A stretch of 64,000 nucleotides of DNA. It comes from Streptomyces spirodelae (GTDB taxonomy: Bacteria; Actinomycetota; Actinomycetes; Streptomycetales; Streptomycetaceae). Shown here piece by piece: positions 25,626 to 34,674 of this stretch. Under the pieces are notes generated by a model, which was not told the origin of the DNA, searched no databases, and saw only the letters and a list, made by a program, of their open reading frames with translations. The stretch lies in assembly GCF_017676385.1 (NCBI RefSeq), contig NZ_JAFFZN010000009.1, forward strand, positions 62,001-126,000. Direction: 5' to 3'. The position numbers were made by a program, and so were the translations under genes. Each line of letters opens with the position of its first letter. Positions within the stretch are counted from its first letter, which is position 1.

Positions 25626-27023
25626 ATGAAAGCGCACCGGCACCACAGGAGAGGGCGCTCGTGCATCGTGCTGGGCGCGCTGCTGCTGGCCGCAGCCTGC
25701 GTTCCCGGGACCGACGGTTCCGGCGCGGCGGGCTCCCAGGGGGCCGCGGCGACTGCCATACCCGACCCCGGCAAGGCCGGAAAGGTCACCCTCACGGTGT
25801 GGGACCAGCAGACCCGCGGCGGCGCGAACGCCCAGATCGAGCGGCTCAACAAGGAGTTCGAGCACAAGTACCCCAACGTCACCATCAAGCGGGTGGCACG
25901 CAGCTTCAACGATCTGAAGAAGACCCTCAAACTCGCCCTGAGCGGCGACAACCCGCCCGACGTCGTCCAGGCCAACCAGGGCTACTCCGACATGGTGGCC
26001 TTCGCCCGTGCCGGCATGCTCACCCCGCTGGACAGCTACGCGGGCCTCTACAGCTGGAACACCCGCTTCCCGCAGACCCTGCTCAACCTCAACCGGGTCT
26101 CGCCCGACGGCAAGCAGTTCGGCACCGGACAGCTGTACGGGATCTCCCAGGAGGGCGAGTACATCGGCGTCTACTACAACAAGAAGGTGCTGCGGAAGGC
26201 GGGCCTCGAGCCGCCGAGGACCTGGCAGGACCTCACGGGCGCACTGCCGAAGCTGAAGAAGGCGGGAGAACTTCCCATTCAGTTCGGCAACCTCGACAAA
26301 TACCCCGCCATCCACACCTTCGGCGTCCTCCAGGGCCAGGCGGCAGGCAGCGCCGAGCCGGTCCGCGAGACGGTCTTCGGCCGCGGCGGCGGCTTCGACA
26401 CGGAGCCCACCCGCAAGGCGGCCCGCACCCTCGCCGACTGGGCGGAGAAGGGCTACTTCCCCAAGGGCGCCAACGGCAAGGGCTACGACGACGCCGCCAA
26501 GCAGTTCGCCGACGGCAAGGGCGCCTTCCTGATCACCGGCACCTGGCAACTTGCCGACCTGCGCAAACCCATGGGTGACGACCTCGGCTTCATGCCGCCG
26601 CCCCCGGCCGAGGGACGGCAGCCGGTCACCACCGGGGGCGAGGGCCTGCCCTGGTCCATCACCTCCAAGTCCGACCACCCCGAAGTCGCCGCCGCCTACC
26701 TGGACTTCCTCACCGACGCACACGCCTCCAAGGTGATGACCGAGGAGGGAGTGCTGCCCATCGTGCCCGGCAAGGCCGCGAAGCAGCTCGACCCGGACGA
26801 GGCCGACGGCCAGATGTTCGCGGGCTGGCAGAGACTGAACGCCGCCGACGGGCTGGTGCCCTACCTCGACTACACCACGCCCACCTTCTACGACACCCTC
26901 TCCGCCGACCTCCAGGGCGTCCTCAGCGGCAAACTCAGCCCTGGCGATCTCGCCACGCGGATGCAGAAGGAATACGCGGAATTCCGCGCCCGGCAGCGCA
27001 CAGGCTCCGAGGACGAGGGATGA
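25626..27023 (+). CDS. Sugar ABC transporter, substrate-binding lipoprotein
   Basis: A 465-residue extracellular solute-binding protein (family 1). The basic N-region, hydrophobic core and lipobox LLLAAAC (Cys near residue 25) mark it as a membrane-anchored lipoprotein. VTLTVWDQQTRGGANAQIERLNKEFE and PDVVQANQGYSDM are typical of carbohydrate-binding members. ATG 25626 is preceded by a strong AAGGAGG. Its stop overlaps the next gene by 4 bp. With the two permeases it imports a sugar or oligosaccharide, probably a glycoside matched to the GH4 enzyme. Confidence 0.93.
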   Translation: MKAHRHHRRGRSCIVLGALLLAAACVPGTDGSGAAGSQGAAATAIPDPGKAGKVTLTVWDQQTRGGANAQIERLNKEFEHKYPNVTIKRVARSFNDLKKTLKLALSGDNPPDVVQANQGYSDMVAFARAGMLTPLDSYAGLYSWNTRFPQTLLNLNRVSPDGKQFGTGQLYGISQEGEYIGVYYNKKVLRKAGLEPPRTWQDLTGALPKLKKAGELPIQFGNLDKYPAIHTFGVLQGQAAGSAEPVRETVFGRGGGFDTEPTRKAARTLADWAEKGYFPKGANGKGYDDAAKQFADGKGAFLITGTWQLADLRKPMGDDLGFMPPPPAEGRQPVTTGGEGLPWSITSKSDHPEVAAAYLDFLTDAHASKVMTEEGVLPIVPGKAAKQLDPDEADGQMFAGWQRLNAADGLVPYLDYTTPTFYDTLSADLQGVLSGKLSPGDLATRMQKEYAEFRARQRTGSEDEG

Positions 27024-27967
27024 GCGCGCACACCGGCACGGGAAGCCGGGGGAGTGCGGCCGTACTGCGCCGCCTCACCGCCCGCTACCGGCGCCAAGCA
27101 CCCGGCGAGCCCAGGGCGGTGGGCTATCTGTACGTCCTGCCCGCGCTCGCCGTCTTCGGGGTCTTCCTGCTGTGGCCGCTCGGCCAGACCGCCTGGCTCT
27201 CCCTGCTGCACTGGGACGGGCTCACCCGCGCGAGCTGGGCCGGTCTCGACAACTACCGGGACCTGCTCACCGACCCCGCACTGCGCGCCCCCTTCGCGCA
27301 CGCCGCGGTGCTGCTGCTGTTCTACGCCGTCCTGCCGGTGGCCATCGGCCTGCTGCTCACAGCGGCGCTGACCCGCTTCCGTATCCGCGGTATGACCTTC
27401 TTCCGCACCGTGCTGTTCCTGCCGCAGGTGCTGGCCATGGTCGTGGTCGGTGTCGCCTGGCGCGCGGTGCTGGCCCCCGAGGGGCTGCTGAACGACACGC
27501 TGAGCGCCGTCGGCCTGGGCGGCCTGACCCGGTCCTGGCTGGGCGACGACACCTGGGCGCTGCCCGCCGTCGGCACCGTGGGCACCTGGGTGGAGACGGG
27601 GCTGTGCCTCGTGCTCTTCCTCGCCGGGGCGCAGCGCATCCCACGGGAGCTGTACGAGGCCGCCCGTATCGACGGCGCCGGACCGGTACGGGAGTTCTTC
27701 ACCGTCACCCTTCCGGGGCTGCGCGCGGAGGTCGCCGTCGCGCTCACCCTCACCCTGGTGGCGGCGCTGCGCAACTTCGACCTGATCTACATCACCACCA
27801 GCGGCGGCCCCGGCAACGCCACCTCCGTACCCGCCTACGAGGTCTACCGCCGGGCCTTCGAGAGCGGCGAGGTCGGCTCGGCCTCGGCCATGGGCATCAC
27901 CCTCACCGCCGTGATCTTCGCGCTGACCATGGTGGTCACCAGGCTCGTGGAGGGCCGCAGACGATGA
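27020..27967 (+). CDS. Sugar ABC transporter permease (MalF-like)
   Basis: A 315-residue inner-membrane permease with six predicted helices. The cytoplasmic EAA loop, YEAARIDGAGPVREFFTVTLPGLR (around 210-235), docks the ATPase. Its start overlaps the binding-protein stop (ATGA) and its stop overlaps the next permease start, so the three genes are translationally coupled. No ATPase gene follows; in Streptomyces such importers commonly share the multitask ATPase MsiK encoded elsewhere. Confidence 0.92.
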   Translation: MSAHTGTGSRGSAAVLRRLTARYRRQAPGEPRAVGYLYVLPALAVFGVFLLWPLGQTAWLSLLHWDGLTRASWAGLDNYRDLLTDPALRAPFAHAAVLLLFYAVLPVAIGLLLTAALTRFRIRGMTFFRTVLFLPQVLAMVVVGVAWRAVLAPEGLLNDTLSAVGLGGLTRSWLGDDTWALPAVGTVGTWVETGLCLVLFLAGAQRIPRELYEAARIDGAGPVREFFTVTLPGLRAEVAVALTLTLVAALRNFDLIYITTSGGPGNATSVPAYEVYRRAFESGEVGSASAMGITLTAVIFALTMVVTRLVEGRRR

Positions 27968-28788
27968 ACACTTCCCGCACCGAACGCGGCGTCACCTACG
28001 GCATCCTCGGCCTGTTCGCGCTGATCGCCCTCACTCCGGTGGCCGGAATCCTCTCCACCGCGCTGGCCGGCCAGGACTCGCTGGACACCGGCTTCGCGCT
28101 GCCGGACGGCCTCAACTGGGGCAACTTCGCCGACGCCTGGACCCGCGGTCACTTCGGCACCTACCTGTTCAGCTCCGTGCTGGTGGCCGTCGCCGTGGTG
28201 GCCGCCACCACGGTGCTGGCCACCCTGGCCGCCTACGCCTTCGGCACCATGCGCTTCCCCGGTTCCAACTGGCTGTTCTACCTGTTCGTCCTGGGGCTCA
28301 CCCTCCCGCAGGAAGCCGTGATCGTCCCGCTCTACTTCGACCTGCGGCACTGGGGGCTGACCAACACCTACTGGGGGCTGATCCTGCCGCAGACCGCACA
28401 GTCCCTCGCCTTCGGCGTCTTCTGGATGCGCACGTACTTCCGCAACACGCCGCGCTCCCTGCTGGAGGCGGCCCGCATCGACGGGGCGACCCACTGGTCG
28501 ACCCTCACCCGCATCCTGGTGCCGATGGGGCGGCCCGCCTTCTCCACGCTGACCGTCATCGTCTTCATGTGGACCTGGAACGAGTTCCTGATGGCCCTGG
28601 TGATGGTGAGCGACGAGGCGCACCGGACGGTACCGCTGGGTCTCGCCTTCTTCCAGGGCCAGCACGCGTCGGACACCGCCTTGTTGGCCGCCGCCGCGAC
28701 ACTGATCGCCCTGCCGGTCGTGCTGGTCTACCTGGTGCTGCAACGCCGCTTCATCCAGGGCATGCTGACGGGCTCCGCGAAAGAGTGA
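27964..28788 (+). CDS. Sugar ABC transporter permease (MalG-like)
   Basis: A 274-residue permease, partner of the preceding one. Six helices and the EAA motif EAARIDGATHWSTLTRILVPMGRP (around 175-200) are present, and the C-terminus RRFIQGMLTGSAKE is typical of MalG-type proteins. It ends the importer unit; no ATPase or further catabolic gene follows on this strand. Confidence 0.92.
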   Translation: MNTSRTERGVTYGILGLFALIALTPVAGILSTALAGQDSLDTGFALPDGLNWGNFADAWTRGHFGTYLFSSVLVAVAVVAATTVLATLAAYAFGTMRFPGSNWLFYLFVLGLTLPQEAVIVPLYFDLRHWGLTNTYWGLILPQTAQSLAFGVFWMRTYFRNTPRSLLEAARIDGATHWSTLTRILVPMGRPAFSTLTVIVFMWTWNEFLMALVMVSDEAHRTVPLGLAFFQGQHASDTALLAAAATLIALPVVLVYLVLQRRFIQGMLTGSAKE

Positions 28789-28883
28789 CGGGCGGCGGCC
28801 TGCCTTGAATCCCTGGCAGAGAGGGCCGCTCCCGTTCGTGCGTGGGCAAGGCGAGCGCGAAGGTGGATCACTACTCTGCACGA

Positions 28884-30440
28884 ATGCTCTCATACGACGA
28901 GTTGACCTCACCCGAGCGTGAGTTGTGGGACGCGTTCCCGGAGGGACGCCGCGTGGACCTGCGCACGGGCGTGCCCGAGGAGGACCGTGCCGCCGAGGGT
29001 GGGCGTTGGGGCCCTGAACGGACGGTGCGGGCCGCGGTGATGGTGGCGCTCCTCCTGGGCGCGAACACCGGGCAGCCGGGCGCCGTGGCATGTCTGAGGC
29101 TCGCCGGGGCGCGGATATCCGGTCACCTCAATCTGGCCGGCGCGCAGGTCGCTTACGCCCTCTGGCTTGAGGACTGCTGGTTCGAGGAGTCGGTTGACCT
29201 GCTCGGAGCGTCGGCACAAACCGTCGTGATCACGGGCAGCCACGTACCTGGCATCGAAGCCTATGCGGCCTGCATCGAGGGAACGCTCGACTTGCGGCGC
29301 TCCGTGGTGGAGAGCCTCGCTTCCTCGCCCTTCAACCACGTGAGCACCGCCCTGTCCCTGAGCGACGCCCGGGTGACTGGCGGCATGCTCCTCAACGGGA
29401 CTGAGATCAGCGCGCCCGGCGGGTGGGCCGTGGCCGCAGGCGGCCTGGTCATGGAAGGAGGCGTGACCTGCAGGGGCGGGTTCGTCGTGCGAGGTGAGGT
29501 ACGGCTGCTGGGGGCGCAGTTGCCGGGCGGACTGTTCATGAAGGGTGCACAGCTGGTGAGCCCCGGCCCGCGCGGGGTGGCGCTCGCGCTGGACAACGCC
29601 GTGGCCTCGACGCTCGACTTCTCCGACGGGTTCATGGCGAACGGTACCGTACGGCTGCGGGGCGCCCGGATCTCGAACAACCTGACCTTTGAGGGAGCCG
29701 TCCTGAACGGGCCGCCCGACGGGCGCAGCCCGTCCTTGGTCGCGCCTTTGATGCAGGCCGTCGACTTCGACTTCACCCTCGCCCGGTCTCCGTCCGGCAG
29801 CGTGGACCTGCGAGGCGCACAGGTGTCCAACCTCCACGACAGCGATCACAGCTGGCCGGACGTGGTGGAGCTGGACGGCTTCGGCTACGGCTCCATCAAG
29901 GTGGAGGAGGGCGGCGAGCGCAGGGAAGCAGTGGGGCGGCGGGACTCCGTTGCGCGACGGGTGGCGTGGATTCGGCGAAGCCCAGGCTACAGCCCGCAGC
30001 CGTACGAGCAGTTGGCGAGCTGGTACCGGAAAGCCGGCCACGACGACGACGCCCGCCGCGTTCTCCTGGCCAAACAGCGCCATCGGCGCCGAACTCTGCC
30101 CTGGGCCGCGCGCATGTGGGGGCACCTGCTCGACGCGACTGTCGGCTACGGCTACCGCCCCTGGCTGGCCGGTGTCTGGCTCCTCGCACTGACCTTGCTG
30201 GGTACGCTGTCCTTCAGCGCTCACTCCCCCAGCCCGGTCAAACCAGGCGAAGGAGCCCCGTTCCAGCCCGTCGTCTACACACTCGACCTTCTGGTCCCCA
30301 TCGGCGGTCTGGGCCAGCGCACCGCCTGGTACTGGCCGAACGACGGCCTCCAATGGCTGGCCTACCTGCTGATCGCCTTCGGCTGGGTGCTGACGACCGC
30401 CGTCATCGCGGGTGTCACCCGCGCCCTGCAGAAGAACTAG
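28884..30440 (+). CDS. Beta-helix-like protein with C-terminal membrane anchor
   Basis: A 518-residue protein of unknown function. Residues ~50-330 contain regularly spaced degenerate repeats of the type L-x-L-x-G-A-x-I/V (LRLAGARISGHLNLAGAQVAYALWLEDC, VRLRGARISNNLTFEGAVL, VDLRGAQVSNL), as in pentapeptide-like right-handed beta-helices. A basic cytoplasmic-like segment follows (SPQPYEQLASWYRKAGHDDDARRVLLAKQRHRRR). Two strong membrane helices lie near the C-terminus (WLAGVWLLALTLLGTLSF and WLAYLLIAFGWVLTTAVIAGV). Such proteins are often named membrane-associated oxidoreductase in Streptomyces, but I see no redox motif. A GTG at 28842 would add 14 residues. It has no evident operon partners. 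Confidence 0.8.
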   Translation: MLSYDELTSPERELWDAFPEGRRVDLRTGVPEEDRAAEGGRWGPERTVRAAVMVALLLGANTGQPGAVACLRLAGARISGHLNLAGAQVAYALWLEDCWFEESVDLLGASAQTVVITGSHVPGIEAYAACIEGTLDLRRSVVESLASSPFNHVSTALSLSDARVTGGMLLNGTEISAPGGWAVAAGGLVMEGGVTCRGGFVVRGEVRLLGAQLPGGLFMKGAQLVSPGPRGVALALDNAVASTLDFSDGFMANGTVRLRGARISNNLTFEGAVLNGPPDGRSPSLVAPLMQAVDFDFTLARSPSGSVDLRGAQVSNLHDSDHSWPDVVELDGFGYGSIKVEEGGERREAVGRRDSVARRVAWIRRSPGYSPQPYEQLASWYRKAGHDDDARRVLLAKQRHRRRTLPWAARMWGHLLDATVGYGYRPWLAGVWLLALTLLGTLSFSAHSPSPVKPGEGAPFQPVVYTLDLLVPIGGLGQRTAWYWPNDGLQWLAYLLIAFGWVLTTAVIAGVTRALQKN

Positions 30441-30525
30441 GGGCAGCAGAGCAGTCCGCATCCCAGGGTGAGGAAGGCTTCGCGGGTATCGGAGATGCCC
30501 AGTTCACGGCCTTGTGCAAAGCGCT

Positions 30526-30717
30526 TTAGTGCTTCATGCTACCGACGAAGGTGGTCCAGGCAGTTGTTGAGAAGCGCAGCGGTGCTCGGTCGGTGTCCTT
30601 GCTGTTCCGTACGGGGACGGTGCCCGTTCGCGCCTGGGACGGCGCCCATTCAAGGCACTGCCCGCCGTTGCCGGCGCTGTAGCTGCTCTTGTGCCACGGC
30701 CCGTTGGTTGTGGTCAT
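30526..30717 (-). CDS. DUF397 protein (second copy)
   Basis: A 63-residue DUF397 protein: WHKSSYSAGNGGQCLEWA is the family signature, followed by VPVRNSKDTDRAPLRFSTTAWTTFVGSMK. DUF397 proteins act as partners or antagonists of adjacent XRE-DUF5753 regulators, as in WhiJ-like systems. It lies 43 bp downstream of a close paralogue, and the 3' halves of the two genes are almost identical at DNA level, indicating a recent tandem duplication. Confidence 0.9.
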   Translation of the reverse strand: MTTTNGPWHKSSYSAGNGGQCLEWAPSQARTGTVPVRNSKDTDRAPLRFSTTAWTTFVGSMKH

Positions 30718-30760
30718 GGTGTGTGCTCTCCTATCACGCTCTGGGCCAAGCTGAGTCTGC

Positions 30761-30964
30761 TTATCGGCGTGCGGAGTGCTTCATGCTACCGACGAACGTG
30801 GTCCAGGCTGCCGTTGAGAAGCGCAGCGGTGCTCGGTCGGTGTCCTTGCTGTCGCGCACGGGGACCACACCGGTCACCACCGAAGCGGGCAACCACTCGA
30901 GGCAGTTGCCGCCCTGCCCGCCGCTGTAGCTGCTCTTGAGCCAAGGTCCGCTGGTCGTGCTCAT
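30761..30964 (-). CDS. DUF397 protein (first copy)
   Basis: A 67-residue DUF397 protein with the WLKSSYSGGQGGNCLEWL signature and a C-terminus nearly identical to the downstream copy. Its start overlaps the stop of the XRE-DUF5753 gene by 4 bp (ATGA), so regulator and DUF397 protein are made in a coupled way. It extends a few residues (SARR) beyond its paralogue. Confidence 0.92.
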   Translation of the reverse strand: MSTTSGPWLKSSYSGGQGGNCLEWLPASVVTGVVPVRDSKDTDRAPLRFSTAAWTTFVGSMKHSARR

Positions 30965-31794
30965 CGAGTGCGCTCTCCCATCACGCTCTGGATCAAGCTG
31001 AGTGACTGAGCCGGCGACAGTGCATCCGCGCGCAGCCGGTCAAACAGGTTTTGGGCGGTTCCTACGTGCTCGGGAGAGTCAATCACACGGCCGATTCCCT
31101 GGCCCTCCGAGTACAGGACAGAGGAGTGGTCGTCCGGGAATTTCAGCAGTGTGAACGGCGACTCAGCCGGAGGCGCACCCGACGCGAACGGCAGCACCTG
31201 AACCGTGACGGCCGGGTAGTCCGCAATAGCTGCCAGGTGACGAAGCTGATCACGCATCACTGCGTCTCCGCCTACCCTGCGCCGCAGGCTCGATTCGTCC
31301 AGCACCAGCCACAGGAGCGGTGGGCGATCGTTCTCGTGCAGCTTGCGCCGTTCCATCCGCAGATCGACTTTGGCGGCCGTCTGCTCAGGAGTGTCGAGCG
31401 GCTGTCCGGAGCGCAGCAGCGCACGTGCGTACTCCCGGGTCTGTACGCCGCCGAAGATCAGGTTCGTGCTGTAGTCGCAGATTTCGGACGCTGCTTTCTC
31501 CAGCTCTACGAAGGGTGCGAACCAGTCGGGGTGGTCGACATCCATGAGCCGCCGTAACTGTTCGGCGAACAAGTCACCGGTGCCGAACGCGACGTCGCAG
31601 CCCTTTGCGAACTTCATCGACGGAGTGATGGTGCCCTTTTCGACCTTGCTGACATAGCCCTCGCTGTAACCGGTGGCGGTGCCCAAGTGCTTCTGCAGCA
31701 GTCCGCGCGCCTGCCTCACGCGCTTGACGTCTTCCCCGAACGAGGTAGGCGCCACTGGGTTCAAGTCACTGACCCGATTCCGCTTCCTTGCCAT
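30961..31794 (-). CDS. XRE-family regulator with DUF5753 domain
   Basis: A 277-residue regulator. The HTH (FGEDVKRVRQARGLLQKHLGTATGYSEGYVSKVEKG) is at residues 18-55. The DUF5753 domain contains FGGVQTREYARALLRSG and VTVQVLPFASGAPPAESPFTLLKF. It is followed by two DUF397 genes, the classical Streptomyces module controlling development or secondary metabolism. Here the Gln-rich LLQKHLG of helix 2 differs from the common LSQEELA. Targets unknown. Confidence 0.92.
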   Translation of the reverse strand: MARKRNRVSDLNPVAPTSFGEDVKRVRQARGLLQKHLGTATGYSEGYVSKVEKGTITPSMKFAKGCDVAFGTGDLFAEQLRRLMDVDHPDWFAPFVELEKAASEICDYSTNLIFGGVQTREYARALLRSGQPLDTPEQTAAKVDLRMERRKLHENDRPPLLWLVLDESSLRRRVGGDAVMRDQLRHLAAIADYPAVTVQVLPFASGAPPAESPFTLLKFPDDHSSVLYSEGQGIGRVIDSPEHVGTAQNLFDRLRADALSPAQSLSLIQSVMGERTR

Positions 31795-31928
31795 CTGCGA
31801 CCAGCCTCTCTGTATCTAGAACGGTCAGACGCAGGTTGTCGCTCGCTTGCGTCCTCGCGTTCAAGCGAGCCAAGAGTACCGCCGGTTGTGTTGTTCTCAC
31901 CACACAGCGCAACTAGGGAGGCGGGGCT

Positions 31929-32132
31929 ATGCCCGACGAACGAGTAAGCATGAGCACAGCGATGAACGGCGGATGCCAGGACTGCGAGTGGTTCCGGATG
32001 ATGATCAGTCGGGCCCGAGGAGCGTGCGACGACAGGAGCGCCGCAGATTTGGAGGCGTTGCAGGGGCGGCACCTGCATCTCAAGCACAACCCTGATGCCC
32101 AGCCCGGGCGGCGCGGCCTTCGGAGCGTGTGA
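31929..32132 (+). CDS. Small conserved-type protein with CxxCxW motif
   Basis: A 67-residue protein preceded by GGGAGG at the right distance from ATG 31929. NGGCQDCEWFRMM suggests a metal- or redox-active Cys pair, with a third Cys (ARGACDD) further on. The rest is Arg/His-rich. It diverges from the XRE-DUF397 module and is followed after 1 bp by another very small gene. Such pairs recur next to XRE-DUF397 modules in Streptomyces as far as I recall; function unknown. Confidence 0.7.
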   Translation: MPDERVSMSTAMNGGCQDCEWFRMMISRARGACDDRSAADLEALQGRHLHLKHNPDAQPGRRGLRSV

Positions 32133-32133
32133 C

Positions 32134-32325
32134 ATGTGGCAGGTCGGCGACACCGCGAGGGACGTGAAGAGTGGCCGCACCGGGGAGATCGTCCAGGTGA
32201 CCGGACCGGCCCCGTACATCTACCGGTTGAGGGTCGTCACGGGTCCCGACGAACCCCCGATCATGCTCTATCGCTATGCCCCCGAACTTCGCCGCGTGGC
32301 AACCCCCGTCTCCCGACGCACTTGA
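32134..32325 (+). CDS. Small protein, SH3-like predicted beta fold
   Basis: A 63-residue protein starting at ATG 32134, one base after the preceding stop, with GGAG inside the upstream gene as its ribosome-binding site. MWQVGDTARDVKSGRTGEIVQ followed by a short Gly/Pro turn and YRLRVV reads as a small all-beta barrel, like KOW or SH3-type modules. It is coupled to the upstream small gene. I do not recognise a family and assign no function. It ends 5 bp from the convergent acylase stop. Confidence 0.68.
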   Translation: MWQVGDTARDVKSGRTGEIVQVTGPAPYIYRLRVVTGPDEPPIMLYRYAPELRRVATPVSRRT

Positions 32326-32330
32326 GTCAG

Positions 32331-34655
32331 TCAGTTCAAGTCCACGGCGGCCGGGGAGAGGACCAGACGCCGCACCGTCTCCGCCTCCACGCGAGGGCGG
32401 GAGTAGACAAGAGGGAACGCCCCATCCGCGGCCCAGTCCTCGAAGAGATCCGCATAGTGGGGGGAGCGCGGGTCGCCGGACTGGCCGGGGGAGTTCATGG
32501 CGAGGGAGTTGTCCCAGGCGCCGACGTCCACCACCATCCGGAAGCTCGCCCCGGCGTTCTGCCGGAAGTCCGGCAGGTACGCGGCGGCACCCACCGTGTC
32601 GCCACTCCCGCCACGAGGGAGGGGACCGAGGCCGCACCAGCCGGGAGCCTCCGTCACCCCCTGGCGGGCCAGCAGCCGGGCCACCGGATGGTGCAGTTCG
32701 GCCCGGTGCAGGGCGCCCCAGGACCAGCCGTCCGGGTCCTCGCCCAGCAGCCCGGCGACGGCTGTCACGGCTGTACCGAGGCTTGTCAGGAGCAACTGTG
32801 CGCGCTCGCCGTCCGGATCGGGCGCACCCAAAAGCCGGAGCCCGACACGCGGGTCACCCGAGTCACCCTCCACCGGCAACACCCGCGCCAGCGCCTCGTC
32901 CAGCCGCTCCGCCGGCACCAGCCCGCTCAGCGCCCGCCGCAGCAGCGCCAGCCGCAGATGCCGCCGGAACCACACCTCGAACAGCGCGGCGGCGGCCGAG
33001 TCGGCGCGCAGCTCGCCGCCCCAGCCGCGCAGCAGCGCGAGGCCGGTCCGTACGCGGGGGTCCGTGCTCTCCAACCCGGACAGCAGCGGCAGCACGCGCC
33101 GCGCGGGCAGGCTGACGTAGTCGGTCTGGAGCCGTACGCAGTCCTCGGCCGTCCAGTCGTGCCGCGCCGCGAGGGCTTCGGCGCACCGCTGGTGGCGGAA
33201 GGGCGCGTACCAGTCGTGGGTGACGGGCCGCTCGGTGTGCGGGTAGTCGGGCGGCAGATTGTGCTGGTTGGCGGTGGCGAACCAGCCCTGTTCGGGGTCG
33301 CGTTCGGCCGGCAGCTCGTCGGCGTCCAGGAAGCCGTCCCACTCGTAGCGCCCGTCGCCGGGCACCGGCAACGTGCCGTCCCAGCCGCGCCGCCGGGGGA
33401 CGCGGCCGGCCGGGCGCCAGCCGATCGTGCCGTCGGGCGCCGCGTACACCTGGTTCTCACCCGGCGCGCCCCAGCGGCGCATGGCTGCGAGGAACGCGTC
33501 CGGGCTCTCGGCGCCCATGTAGCTCGCGCTGCCCAGATACGGCGCCATCCCGGGGCCCAGCCAGGCGGCGCGCACCGCGAACGCGGCCTGCCGCTCGGGG
33601 CGTTCGCAGATGACGGGACCGTGCCGGGTGAACCACATCCGGGCCCGCACCGGCTCCGCGTCCCGGACCGGGATGTCCTCGGTCACGCACGTCATCGGCT
33701 CCCAGCCGTCCCCGTAGGCGTAGGAGTGCGGGTCCTCCGGGTCGGTGCGGTAGACGTACAGGTCCTCCTGGTCGATCGGGAAGATCGTCAGTCCGAACGC
33801 GATTCGGCCGTTGTGCCCGATGGAGATGCCTGGCAGTGCCGGTTCACCGGCGCCGATCACGTCGAGACCCGGTGCGGACAGATGGGCGAGGTAGCGCAGC
33901 GAGGGCAGGGTGACGGCCCGGTGCGGGTCGTTGGCCAGCAGCGGCCGTCCGGTGGCGGTGCGGGAGGGTGCCAGCACCCAGTTGTTGCTGCCGTCCAGGC
34001 CCTGGCGGGGCGGGGTGCCGGTTTCCCAGGGCGGGACGGTGGCCAGGTCGTAGACGCGGAGCACGTCGTCGGGGATGACCTCCAGGTCCAGGCCCTCGGG
34101 GACACGGAGCCGGTGGCCCTCCGGCTCGCGGGCCCTGCGCAGCTCCTCCACCTCGGGGCCGAAATCGCGGAGCGTGCGCGCCCGGGCCACCTCCTCGCGC
34201 AGGTTGTAGAAGAGCCCGTGGGTGCGGATCCGGGCCAGATCACCGGGCTCCCAGTACGACGGCTCGAAGCCGAGGGCCGCGAACTCGGGAGGGAGCGCGC
34301 CGGAACCCCGCGCGTGCGCCACATACGTGTTGAGCCCCGCGACGAAGGAGTGCGCCATCTCCTCCGTCCCGGGCCCGTACGCGGCCCACTCCTCCGCCAT
34401 CTCGCCCCGATACAGGAACAGCCGGGCAGCGCGGTCGTGCTCGACGTACTGCTCGCCGAACACCTCGGCCAGCAGCCCAAGCCCCCGCCGCCGCCACAGG
34501 TCGAGCTGGAAGAGCCGCTCGCGGGCCGCGTTGAAGCCCTGCGCCAGGAAGAGGTCGGCCCGGGAGGCGGCGTACAGATGCGGTACGCCCCAGCGGTCCA
34601 CCAGGATCTCGACGGGCTGCTCAAGACCGGGGACCTCGTACCTGGTCACGTCCAC
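32331..34655 (-). CDS. Penicillin acylase family amidase (Ntn hydrolase), cytoplasmic
   Basis: A 774-residue Ntn-hydrolase precursor. The autocatalytic Ser is Ser223 in GLDGSNNWVLAP, which becomes the N-terminus of the beta chain; VDRWGVPHLYAASRADLFLAQGF at the start, the ANDPHR segment and GHNGRIAFGLT are further family motifs. Members hydrolyse amides of hydrophobic acyl groups (penicillins, acyl-homoserine lactones, cyclic lipopeptides). Unlike most family members there is no signal peptide, so it works inside the cell on an imported substrate. It is the last gene of the FadR-operator operon, 19 bp behind the sodium symporter. Confidence 0.9.
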   Translation of the reverse strand: MDVTRYEVPGLEQPVEILVDRWGVPHLYAASRADLFLAQGFNAARERLFQLDLWRRRGLGLLAEVFGEQYVEHDRAARLFLYRGEMAEEWAAYGPGTEEMAHSFVAGLNTYVAHARGSGALPPEFAALGFEPSYWEPGDLARIRTHGLFYNLREEVARARTLRDFGPEVEELRRAREPEGHRLRVPEGLDLEVIPDDVLRVYDLATVPPWETGTPPRQGLDGSNNWVLAPSRTATGRPLLANDPHRAVTLPSLRYLAHLSAPGLDVIGAGEPALPGISIGHNGRIAFGLTIFPIDQEDLYVYRTDPEDPHSYAYGDGWEPMTCVTEDIPVRDAEPVRARMWFTRHGPVICERPERQAAFAVRAAWLGPGMAPYLGSASYMGAESPDAFLAAMRRWGAPGENQVYAAPDGTIGWRPAGRVPRRRGWDGTLPVPGDGRYEWDGFLDADELPAERDPEQGWFATANQHNLPPDYPHTERPVTHDWYAPFRHQRCAEALAARHDWTAEDCVRLQTDYVSLPARRVLPLLSGLESTDPRVRTGLALLRGWGGELRADSAAAALFEVWFRRHLRLALLRRALSGLVPAERLDEALARVLPVEGDSGDPRVGLRLLGAPDPDGERAQLLLTSLGTAVTAVAGLLGEDPDGWSWGALHRAELHHPVARLLARQGVTEAPGWCGLGPLPRGGSGDTVGAAAYLPDFRQNAGASFRMVVDVGAWDNSLAMNSPGQSGDPRSPHYADLFEDWAADGAFPLVYSRPRVEAETVRRLVLSPAAVDLN

Positions 34656-34674
34656 GCTCGTGCCTCCTCGGGGA

